Source: Dactylis glomerata
Lineage: Eukaryota > Streptophyta > Magnoliopsida > Poales > Poaceae
Direction: 5' to 3'
DNA: 64,000 nucleotides
Assembly (NCBI GenBank): GCA_007115705.1
Contig: QXEO01000144.1
Location: 186,001-250,000, forward strand
A program made the position numbers and the translations under genes. Shown piece by piece: positions 10,135 through 20,900 of this stretch (positions are counted from its first letter, which is position 1; every line of letters starts with the position of its first letter). The notes under the pieces are model-generated. The model saw nothing but the letters and a program-made list of their open reading frames with translations. It was not told the DNA's origin and did no database searches.

Positions 10135-12970
10135 GTCGAGATGGTTTTAAGTTGGTTTTTGAGTCCAATAAAGTTGTAATATCTAAGTATGGACAATTTA
10201 TTGGGAAAGACTATGAGTGCGGAGGCTTGTTCCGCCTTTCTTTGTCAGACTTATGCACTAAAGTTATTAATCATGTTTTCAATGGTAATGAGTCCAATAT
10301 TTGGCATTCACGACTTTGTCATATTAACTTTGGTTGCATGACGCGGATAGCCAACATGAGTTTAATTCCGAAATTTACTAATGTCAAGGGGTCTAAGTGC
10401 CAAGTGTGCGTGCAAGCAAAGCAACCTCGCAAGTCTCATAAGACTGCAGAGGCAAGAGATTTGGCACCACTAGAGCTCATACATTCAGATCTTTATGAGA
10501 TGAATGGTGAATTGACAAAAGGTGGAAAGAAATATTTCATGACATTAATTGATGACTCCACCAGATACTGTTATGTGTATCTTCTGAAATCTAAAGATGA
10601 AGCTTTGAACTATTTCAAAATCTATAAAGCTGAAGCAGAAAATCAACTTGATCGAAAGATTAAGCGGCTTAGGTCCGATCGTGGTGGAGAGTTCTTTTCC
10701 AATGAATTTGATTCTTTTTGTGTGGAACATGGTATAATCCATGAGATGACGCCTCCCTACTCGCCCCAATCTAACGGGGTGGCTGAAAGAAAGAACCGTA
10801 CTCTAACTAATTTGGTTAACGCCATGTTAGACACATCGGGTCTTTCCAAGGCATGGTGGGGGGAGGCGATCTTGACTGCGTGTCATGTTCTAAATCGGGT
10901 TCTGACTAAGAACAAAGAAATTACACCATTTGAGGAATGGGAAAAGAAAAGGTTAAAACTCTCTTACTTACGGACTTGGGGTTGTTTGGCAAAGGTAAAC
11001 TTGCCAGTACCCAAGAAGCGAAAGCTTGGACCAAAAACTGTGGACTGTGTTCTTCTGGGATATGCATTTCACAGCATTGGCTATAGATTTTTGATAGTAA
11101 AATCTGAAGTTTCTGACATGCGTGTTGGTACTATTATGGAGTCGAATGATGCGACTTTCTTTGAGGACATCTTTCCAATGAAAGGTTTGTCTAGTTCATC
11201 AAATCAGGAGATGCCTAGTTCATCTAGTCAAGAATTATTTACAATTCCTGAACCCACCATTTCGATAGAACATTCTAAAAATCCTGTGGAGGATAACAAT
11301 AAAGCTCCTACTAGGAGTAAGAGACGGAGGACTGAAAAGACCTTTGGTGATGATTTTATTGTATACCTCATGGATGACACTCCCACTTCTATTTCAGAAG
11401 CCTATGCATCTCAAGATGCGGACTACTGGAAAGAAGCCGTTCGTAGTGAGATGGATTCCATCTTGGCAAATGGAACTTGGGAAATTACTGATCGTCCTTA
11501 TGGGTGCAAACCTGTAGGATGTACGTGGGTGTTCAAGAAGAAGCTTAGACCTGACAGTACTATTGAGAAGTACAAGGCAGGCCTTGTTGCTAAGGGTTAT
11601 ACCCAGAAAGAAGGCGAAGACTTCTTTGATACTTATTCACCTGTGACCAGATTTACCACTATCCGAGTACTACTATCCCTGGCTGCCTCGCATGGTCTTC
11701 TCGTTCATCAAATGGACGTTAAGACGACTTTCCTAAATGGAGAGTTAGATGAGGAGATTTATATGGATCAACCGGATGGATTTGTGGTAGGTGGTCAAGA
11801 AGGAAATGTGTGTAAGTTGCTGAAGTCTTTGTATGGTCTTAAGCAAGCACCTAAGCAGTTGCATGAGAAGTTTGAAAGAACCTTAACTGTTGTAGGCTTT
11901 GTTGTTAACGAAGCTGACAAGTGTGTGTACTATCGTCATGGTGGGGGCCAGGGAGTCATCTTATGTCTCTATGTTGATGATATACTGATATTCGGGACCA
12001 GTCTTGATGTTATCAAGGAGGTCAAAGACTTTCTATCTCATTGTTTTGAGATGAAAGATCTAGGAGTGGCGGATGTGATCTTGAACATCAAGCTGCTGAG
12101 AGATGACGATGGTGGGATAACACTGCTTCAATCTCACTATGTGGAAAAGATCTTGAGTCGTTTTGGGTATAGCGACTGCAAGTCTTCTCCTACGCCATAT
12201 GATCCTTGCATGTTGGTTCGAAAGAATCAGGGAGATCCTAGGGATGCTAAGGATCAGTTGAGATATTCTCAGATTATTGGCTCGCTTATGTATTTGGCCA
12301 GCGCTACGAGGCCTGACATCTCTTTTGCTGTTAGCAAGTTGAGTCGATTTGTGTCAAATCCTGGAGATGTTCATTGGCAGGCCCTTGAAAGGGTTTTGCG
12401 TTATTTGAGTGGCACTGCGAGCTATGGAGTTCACTACTCTGGGTATCCATGGGTACTTGAAGGGTATAGTGACTCAAATTGGATTTCTGATCCCGATGAG
12501 ACTAAGGCCACAAGTGGTTATGTGTTTACACTTGGTGGTGGCGCTGTTTCCTAGAAGTCTTGCAAGCAGGCCATCTTAACGAGGTCAACTATGGAAGCAG
12601 AACTCACAGAATTAGACACAGCCACTGTTGAAGCAGAGTGGCTTCGAGAGCTCTTGATAGACTTGCGTGTGGTTGAAAAACCGATACCCGCAATTCCTAT
12701 GAACTGTGATAATCAAACTGTGATCATCAAAGTAAACAGTTCTAAGGACAATATGAAGTCATCAAGACATGTGAAGTGGAGACTGAAATCTGTCAGGAAA
12801 ATGGGAAACTCCGGAGTTATTGCGTTGGATTATATCCAAACATCTAAAATCAGGCAGATCCCTTCACAAAGGGTCTATCACGCAATGTGATAGATAATGC
12901 ATCGAGGGAGATGGGTTTGAGACCCACACTTTGAGTTGTCCATGGTGGTAACCTACTCTATGTGATCGGA
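10135..12970 (+). pseudogene. Copia-1 pol: integrase, reverse transcriptase, RNase H (broken)
   Basis: The frame resumes after the nested element. In order it shows the integrase HHCC region (WHSRLCH ... CQVCVQAKQ), the integrase DDE residues (LIHSDLYEM, RLRSDRGGEF, NGVAERKNRT), reverse transcriptase with the catalytic YVDDILIFG, and RNase H (GYSDSNW, STMEAELTELDTA). A TGG-to-TAG stop at 12552-12554 interrupts GGGAVSW. A one-base frameshift near 12850 separates YIQTSK from ADPFTKGLSRN, after which the frame runs to about 12930. Unusual residues such as G in KYKAGLVAKG suggest drift. About 500 bp of untranslated DNA leads to the 3' LTR. Confidence 0.9.
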
Positions 12971-13484
12971 GATCCCGTGAATTAGAGTTGGGAGACAAGC
13001 TGTTGGTCAGCTGAGAGGAGAGTATCCTTACATTATACTACCACTCCATATAGATGCAATACTCTCCTATTCTGCATGGCAGGTTGATATTTATCTTAAT
13101 GTGTTCTAAGTGGCTTGTTTATAGCAAAGATGTTGCCCTGCAGAACATCTTTTGAAGAACACACCTATATGAGTCTGACTGTCAAACGTCGCAGTCTATG
13201 GGAGTTGGGTGCTCTCTAATAAATTCATGAAAGGCCATGGAGTATGACGCATAAGCTCCAAACCGCGGGGAAGCCTTGCGGCAGCCTAGTATCGGTCTAG
13301 GCTTTGTGTGAAACTAGTGCGCACCAAACTTGTAGTTCAAGGCATAGTCCACTATTCAAGTTGCAATCTAGTGTAGCATAAAGTTCTGAGTGGAAGTTCA
13401 ACTTAACAGTCTCCACCTCGCACCGGTATATAAACAATGTTCTGGAATTATTTGATGTGATGTGATGAGATGTGCCAATGAGAC

Positions 13485-13496
13485 TTTGTGGGGGAT
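13485..13496 (+). promoter_or_regulatory. Copia-1 polypurine tract
   Basis: TTTGTGGGGGAT directly precedes the 3' LTR start. Confidence 0.7.
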
Positions 13497-14484
13497 TATT
13501 GGAATTTGGTTGTGGGCTTTAGCCCATAGCCCAATACAAATTCTAAAATTCTCTTGGCCCATTCATGCCTAGCAGGGGATGGCACCAAAGTTTAGTCTCA
13601 CCTTGCTAGTTTGAGGGAAGTTGCACCAATATATATAGTGGGGTGTTCTACTACCTTCTAAAGTGAGAGAAGAGGAGAGACTTACACGCGCGCTCCTCCT
13701 CCTCCTCCGCCGCCCGCCTCGCCACGCCTCGCCTCGCCTCGCCTCGTCACGACGCGCAGGCGCCGCGGTTTGCGGAATTGTGCCTCGGTGCCGAGCTTAC
13801 TTATCTTTTTGCTGTTCGGGAATTGTGGATCATGGGCTGTTACAAACTCGTATGTGGGCTGTGCCCCACGTCTTACCCGACCGGCGCTATATAAGTAGGC
13901 TTAGGTGCAAACCCTAATCACGCCGTATCACATCCCGTCTCTCGCTCCAGAGCCTTGCGTCGCCGCTACACCTTCTCCATCCCCTCTTCCGGCGTGCACC
14001 GGACGATGGGACAGTAGGCCTCCGAAACCCCGCCTCTTGTGAACCTGTACGGGTGAGGGGCGATCAGGTTTTTGGGGAGCGCTTCTGCGCGACTACTGAC
14101 GGCATCACGTCGACCGATGACTCCTTCCCCGACGAGGACTTCTTCCCGGACATCAGCGCCCTCTACATCGACGACATGGCCGACGACGCTGGTGCCAACG
14201 CGAACGCGAACGCGAATCTGAACGCGAACGCGAATCCTCCTGGAGCACCGTATGCAATCCGCTCATACCTATTTTAGTTTCTGTTACAGTTTCTTGTACT
14301 AGCGTTTGGAGTAGATGTGATCTGTTTATCTGTGTTAGATGTGATCTGTTTATCTGTGTTAGATGTGATCTGTTCGTCTATTCTGCTAGTATGCATGATT
14401 AGGTTAATTCCTGCAATTATCATCATGCTTTATTATTGGTTATTTCGAATTAAATCTTATGCTAAATTGCTTATATTTTCAACA
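13497..14484 (+). repeat. Copia-1 3' LTR
   Basis: It begins TATTGGAATTTGG (consensus TGTTGGAA with G to A) and probably ends TTTTCAACA at 14484, giving an inverted terminal match. It contains a TATA-like CTATATAAG at about 13887 and GC-rich leader DNA with a short ACGCGA repeat that reads as Asn-Ala repeats. TATTA (14485-14489) would be the target duplication; its partner is lost. The end position is inferred. Confidence 0.65.
14312..14383. repeat. Three tandem 24-bp units in the Copia-1 LTR
   Basis: TAGATGTGATCTGTTTATCT... recurs at 14312, 14336 and 14360, the third unit diverged. Confidence 0.85.
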
Positions 14485-14949
14485 TATTATACATGCTAGA
14501 AAATTGATGATAGAGAGGAGTGCAACTTATTCATTTGACCTTCCAAGATCGCACGTGCGAGCTCTATAAAATTTGAAGTCCCGAAATGGAATGTTCTTTT
14601 AATCCGCTTGGGGTGTTTTCAAATGGGTATGGGTTGAACTGACCATTGCACTGTAAGCAACAAGAATATATTATGTCAACGAAATGCTATCTTGGAAGCT
14701 GAACGAAGGGAGTAGATAAGATGAGAGATGGACCTGCAATTAAGATTGCTCCTCTTCCTAAACAATGGATTGGTCGTCGTCTTCGATCTCATGTCTCATT
14801 GAAACCGAAAGCACATCTAAAAAAAACTGAAAGCAGCCGAGCATGCAGCTGAATAGGCGGGCCATGAGCCCATCTGCCCATGGGCTCTTTGTAGGCTACA
14901 GTGGGCTTATCTGATGATGCAAACTAATCGTCACTTGGTTCCTGACAGG
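14485..14949 (+). promoter_or_regulatory. Upstream region of the seven-exon gene (promoter and 5' leader presumed)
   Basis: About 465 bp of apparently non-repeat DNA between the Copia-1 LTR and the first coding exon. It contains CTATAAAAT at about 14563. A consensus acceptor TTCCTGACAG (14939-14948) lies just before the start codon, so a leader intron is likely. Upstream coding exons lost to the Copia insertion cannot be excluded. Confidence 0.35.
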
Positions 14950-17900
14950 ATGATCATACCGCCTGAAGGCGCTATCAGGTTCCCAGGTATGTACGATCGA
15001 TCCGCTCAGTTCATCCAGTAGCCATCGATCCATTCTATCCTTTTTTATTTTGACGCTGAAACAATAGGACAAAGCCCTACTGTATTTTTCATTAATAATA
15101 AAACATATAAATAATAAATCAAAAAATGAGAGCAAAAAGACAGATTTCAGAAATTATTTTGTATCCAGCTTCTAAGGAAGTTGGCTTTATCTTGCTTTGC
15201 TCTATGAATATCAAGAGCAAGATCACCTTTTAAATGTCTTCTCTAGTTTTGAGCGGATGCTCTTTCATTATGGAAACTTTTCCGATTCCTTTCGTTCCAG
15301 ATGTTTTTGGTGTATCTGCTTTTCCGCAAGGTGAAGTTTGTTGGAACTAATCTAGCCGTTGTGGTCTTTTAGGTTCAGTTTCGTCAGGTTAGAGTCGGTT
15401 TCAGTTAGTTAAGTTTTCAGTCAAATTCTGTTAGCATTAGAACCGGATCAGAGCACGCCTCGATCCGGAGTTGTAGGGGAGGCAGTGGACGAGCTCCAGA
15501 TCGCGACGAGCTCCAGATCGGATCGAGTGCCGATAAAAGGAATAGAAGCACCAGAAAAGCGGTCAGTAGATCACCGCACAAAATCTTCACTGTCTCTCGT
15601 TGTTATCAGAGCGAGAGTTTGAGAGATCCTAGCTACCCTCATTACGGGGAAGACAGACAACACCGGCAAGAACACCGGCAAGAAGAAGAGCGGCGACGCG
15701 GCTTCGTTCCAGGGCGATGTGCTCACGCCGCCGGCATCACCTGCTCAGCTCACCGACGGCACGGGCGCCGTGGGTGGTGGAACCACACAGCAGCGCTCGA
15801 TGCGTGGCGACGGAGGTAACTGGCTGCTACTGACGCGTACCAATTAGGCGGACTGGGCCGTGTTGATGCTGGCGATGCTCGAGGGCCGACTCCTGTGGAT
15901 GCGATCGAGAACGGCACCGACGTGCGTTCTGACGATCGCCTTGCGACGATTTTGACAAAAATAACTCATTCTCTGAAGTTTAACATCGAATAACCCGTTG
16001 ACAAATTATTTTGTAAAATAATCTTTTTGTTGATGCCTCACGCCGGAGCTCTAAGCAAAATAGCATGGCGCCTTGGTCAATAGCGTCACCCCTAGCTTGA
16101 CGCCGTTGACCAAGGCTCCATATTTTTTTCATTTTATTATCTAGCAGCTGAGATAATATGTTTTTTAACATTTTTGTCACTATGTTTTCTTAGAGCGATT
16201 TTTTGAATTCCTCTAGTATTTATTCATATTTAAAAGAAAATTTAAATAATATGTAGATCTGTTGAAGAAATGCCCTCGGTGAGAATAAAGACGCTAAGCT
16301 CTGAATACAAAGAATAAAGAGGCTAAGCTCTTTGGAAAAGAGATTTTATTTGGAGGAAAAAGGTAGAAAATAGTTTGTAAGCAAGTCTTCACTAACCATA
16401 ATATAATATAAGATGTGGTTTAGATATGTTGGGTCATATTTCTACTTGTAGATCATAGCTACACATAAGTTAGACCAAATCAGTTCAATTAAAGTTAAAT
16501 AGAGTAGCACAAAGTCAACTCATCACATATAATCAACAAAGTCAATACATGCAACTATGAAACACTCAAAGAATCAAGTGTTGAAGAAGTGCTAAATAAT
16601 GATCATGCCAAATATAAGGTTTAAGAAGGACGTTAGATAAGGGAACATAGTTTTTATAAGTTGTCGCAAAAACAGTTAAGGCATAAATATCTTAGTTTCT
16701 TAAAGCCTCTCAAAGGTGTTCAAAAAGAACTTATCAAATATTGGTAAATAAAAGTCTATAAAATAATTGGATACAAAATGAATAAATAGTGGGGAATTAA
16801 AAAATTCAAAAAACTGCTCTAAGAAAAAATAGTAGCAAAAAATGCTGGAAATATATTATCTCAGTTCCTGGATAGAAAAAGGAAAAAAACATGGAGCCTT
16901 GGTCAACGGCGCCAAGCTAGGGGGTACGGCTCCATTGACCAAGGCGCCAAGCTTTTTTTTCTACTAGGAGCCGCGACGCTGCCTAATTCTTGGCGCCTTG
17001 AACAAAGGTGCTATGTATTGCTTGACGCCCTTACCGATGGCGTCATGCTACTTCACTTAGAGCTCCGGCGTGAGATGCCAAGAAAAAGGTCATTTTGTGA
17101 AATACATTCGTCAATAGGTTATTTGATATCTAACTTCACATATTAGGTTATTTTTGTCAAAATCATCTCGCCTTGCCCTAGAGGCAATCCTCCGCGGTGT
17201 TCCGCTAGAGATGATGGCGACGCTCACCTCAAAGGGCTCTGCCAAGAGCACATGGGACACGCTGAAGACGATGCGCCTTGGTGTCGCTCGCGTCCGCGAC
17301 GCCAGGGCCGAGACACTAAACAAGCGGTTCATCGCGATCCAGTTCAAGGACAGCGAGACTATCGATGACTTCGCCATCCGCATCACCAGCTGGTCAATCA
17401 GATGGCTCTCCTGGGCAAGGTCATCCCGGAAGGGGGGATGGTACGCAAGATGCTCTCCGTCCTTCCCGCCGCTCCGGCCAGATCGCCATGTCCATCAAGA
17501 CATTGGTCAATTTGGACACGCTCTTCGTCGAGGAGCTCGTTGGGCATCTCAAGGCCGCTGAGGAACGCTATGCCCTCGACCATGACCTCGCCGCCGGTGT
17601 GGGTGAGCTGGTCCTCACAAAGGAGGAGTGGTGCTCACGTTCCAAGGGCCGCGACTCATCTGGTGGCGGGTCCAGTGGAAGCGGCGACCGTCGACATGAC
17701 AAGGGACGTGATCGCGGCAAGGACGGCACCCAGAAGGATGGTGGCATGAGCCATGCCTCCCGCGATGATGAATGCCGCTACTGCGGTAAGAAAGGTCACT
17801 GGGCTCGTGAATGCAAGAAGAAAAAGCGCGACGAGGCGCACCTGGCTCACGACGCGGATGACGATAGCCAAGATGATTATCCCGCCCTCCTGATGGCGGT

Positions 17901-20900
17901 GGTGACCGCGACGTTGCTCGAGCAAGAGCATGTGGGTGGGCAGGTCTTCATCAACGAGATGCGCGCCGAGGCACACTTGGGCTCTGAAGGGGAGCCGTGC
18001 GATGGCCGCTGGTACCTTGATAGCGGCGCATCCAACCACATGTCCGGCAATCGCGTGGCGTTCACGGTGGACGAACACATCACCGGCGGCGTCAAGTTCG
18101 GCGACGGATCCACCGTAGCCATCCGTGGACCGGTGGACGTGAAACCGTGACCTCCACTATCCGCTCCGGCCAGCAGCGTGCACTCCTGAAGACGAGCATC
18201 ATCAGTCTCGGTCAGCTGGATGAGAATGGCCACGACACCACCATCCATGCCGGAGTCATGACGCTGTTCGACCGCAACGATATCGAGCTAGCAAAGGTAT
18301 GGCGCAGTGCACGACGTCTCTACGTTGTCAAGTTAGAGATCTGTGCTCGTGTGTGTCTGGCAGCACTGCGTCGGCGCGTGGCGATGGCATGCTCGCCTCG
18401 GCCACCTTCACTTTGAGGCAATGCCACGCATGGCACACGAGAGCATGGTTCTCGGGCTTCTCTCTGTCGACCACGTCTAGCAGGTCTGCCTCGCCGGCAA
18501 GCAGAGGAGGGCGCCGTTCCCTCATAAGGCAGGGCGCCGTTCCCTCATAAGGCAAAGTACAGGGCCAAGGACACGCTCGAGCTGGTACACGCTGATCTGT
18601 GTGGCCCGATCTGGCAAGCGAATCCCGGCGGCAAGCGCTACTTCATGCTCCTTGTCGACGACGCCAGCCGCTACATGTGAAACCAACAATATGAATCAAT
18701 CAATGAAAACTTGGGGACAATGCACATTATACTAAGAATGACAACTATGCTCTCTTAATGGTGCATAAAGATAGAAGGTGGTGACTCAACATAAAAGTAA
18801 AAGAAGGGCCCTTCGCGGAGGGAAGCAGTGATTGCAAGTTTTATAACCTTCAAAAATTATGTTACTTACCGGCTTTGAGCTCTCATTGCCCCCATCATAA
18901 GCATCTTGAATGGTTAAAGTTAATACGAGAACAATTATGATGCATATGCTTGACAAATCATAAGTTGAAAACCTCGTGTCCCGTGAATATGAGTACCCAA
19001 ACCTCATGCTACTTTACTTAGAGTTCCAAGCAAGGCTCTTGTCATTGTAAGTATATACGTATCATCGAGAACTGCCAACGGGGTTCCTCCGTGCCCGATG
19101 ACATGGAACAAACCCACATCAAAATGACAGGACAAGCAGACAATAAACACCTCGATATCTCTTTTATTTACCATTTGTTTAGCTTTTTATTTTAAGATGT
19201 GTCGTCGAATGTCCACTATGGGTATGCTGCAAATTTCCACCATGAATTATGCATGGCTTAGATTGGCGGCCCAGGCGTTTCCCTAACACATATACAAACT
19301 CCATGATCCCCACAAGATTCCCAATTCATTTCACACCGTGGGCATTCATAAACAAAAGATCACGATATCAACTCAAATAAGAAGTGCAATGTTGAAAGCT
19401 TGCCCATGACTGCATGGCTGGGCTAGTCTGCAACTTACAACTTGCAAGCATAACAACTCAACATAAGAGACCACAATGTCAATTTTTTAAGAACAGGAAA
19501 AAGTAAAGTGTGCCTTCCGGTTCGTGAGAGCTTTACTGACCAATTTTTGCATAACACTGGTAAGAGTTTAATTGAAGATAAAATAAAAGCAAGTCAAATT
19601 TAATTGGAATAGCAAATTGCTAATAGGTATGTAACGGAATCTTCGGTTTCCACCGAGATTTCGGAAATCTCGTCCAAGAAAAAAATCCCTGGCTGTGCTA
19701 CATCGCGGGCACCATCAACCTCGGCTGCAAGTACACCGGTTACGGCAACGAAGAGCTGATCGGTTTCAGCAACTCGGACATGGCCGGGGACGTGGATGAT
19801 CGGAAGAGCACCTCCGGCATCCTCTTCATGTTTGGCGGGAACCCTGTCACTTGGCAGTCGCAGAAGCAGAAGATTGTGGCTCTCAGCTCGTGCAAAGCTG
19901 AGTACGTCGCCGCGACGACAGCAGCGACATGCCAAGGTGTGTGGCTCTAGCGTCTTCTCGAGGATTTGATGGAGAGAAGCTATAGCACCACCACGGTTTA
20001 CATCAGCAACAAATCAGCGATCCAGCTGTGTAAGAATCATGTCCTTCACGATCGGAGCAAGCACATGCATCGATGTTCGCTACCACTTCATCCTGCAGTG
20101 CATCGAGGAGGGCAGGATCAACGTCGAGCATGTCAGCACCGATGCACAGCTCGCCGACATCCTCACCAAACCACTTGGTCGCACAAGGTTCTTGGAGCTC
20201 CGCGTGAAGATTGGCATGGTGACTGTCATAGGACACGGCTAGCTTAGGGGGAGTATGTTGGAAATAATCTAACCGTTGTGGTCTTTTAGGTTCAGTTTCG
20301 TCAGGTTAGAGTCGGTTTCAGTTAGCTAAGTTTTCAGTCAAATTCTGTTAGCATTAGAACCGGATCAGAGCACGCCTCGATCCGGAGTTGTAGGAGAGGC
20401 ACTGGACGAGCTCCAGGTCGTGGGATGTCACGGTTTGGTAGGGGGCACGTTTGCCACTTTGCCACGTTCTGTAAACTTCAGAATAAAAGGAATAGAAGCA
20501 CCAGAAAAGCGGTCAGTAGATCACCGCACAAAATCTTCCCTGTCTCTCGTTGTTCATCTCCTGAAACTCAACAAAGTTCATCATATAAATAAATCCTCTG
20601 TTCTTTTCCGGCAGTATAGAATTCCAGCACTGCTGTGCAAATTCACAGTCCCCAAAAAGATGTTGTGTTTCAAGCAGTTCTTCGTCACAGAGTATACAGT
20701 TGTAGCTGGGGAGATGAATATTTTTCCTCTGTAGTAAGTTTCTTGTGATGATTACATCATATAACACCAACCACTAACATACTGGCACTTTTCCACATCA
20801 GTTTTTCTAATTAAGAGCTGATAAAATTTCATTGAGGAGAGTTTTCACCCCAAAGGGTAAATCCATATACCATTATTCTGGGTCAAATAAGTGTCTACAG

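Larger units (their letters stand above)
1969..14484 (+). mobile_element. Copia-1: Angela/BARE-like Copia retrotransposon, 5'-truncated and split by a nested element
   Basis: Two blocks, 1969-2780 and 10135-14484, form one element in the order gag, protease, integrase, RT, RNase H, 3' LTR. The reading frame is continuous across the nested insertion: the left block ends with codons for SGSLLCR and the right block resumes with DGFKLVFESN. The 5' LTR and the start of gag are missing because minus-strand LTR pieces join at 1968. Several stops and a frameshift show it is dead. The protein composition is that of the Triticeae Angela/BARE Copia group; this is recognition, not a database result. Confidence 0.85.
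15339..20573 (+). mobile_element. Copia-2: degenerate Copia retrotransposon inserted in the LINE
   Basis: It has a 5' LTR from 15339 (TGTTGGAAC), a damaged primer site, gag, protease and the start of integrase, then an LTR-less foreign segment, the end of RNase H, a polypurine tract and a 3' LTR ending CTCAACA at 20573. AAGTT flanks it at 15334-15338 and 20574-20578. A MULE (15945-17167) interrupts gag. RT and most of integrase are missing. G+C is much higher in its coding parts than in the surrounding DNA. Confidence 0.88.

Noticed and set aside
14053..14277. 74-codon frame with Asn-Ala repeats
   Set aside because: It falls inside the Copia-1 LTR and the repeats come from a short ACGCGA tandem array.
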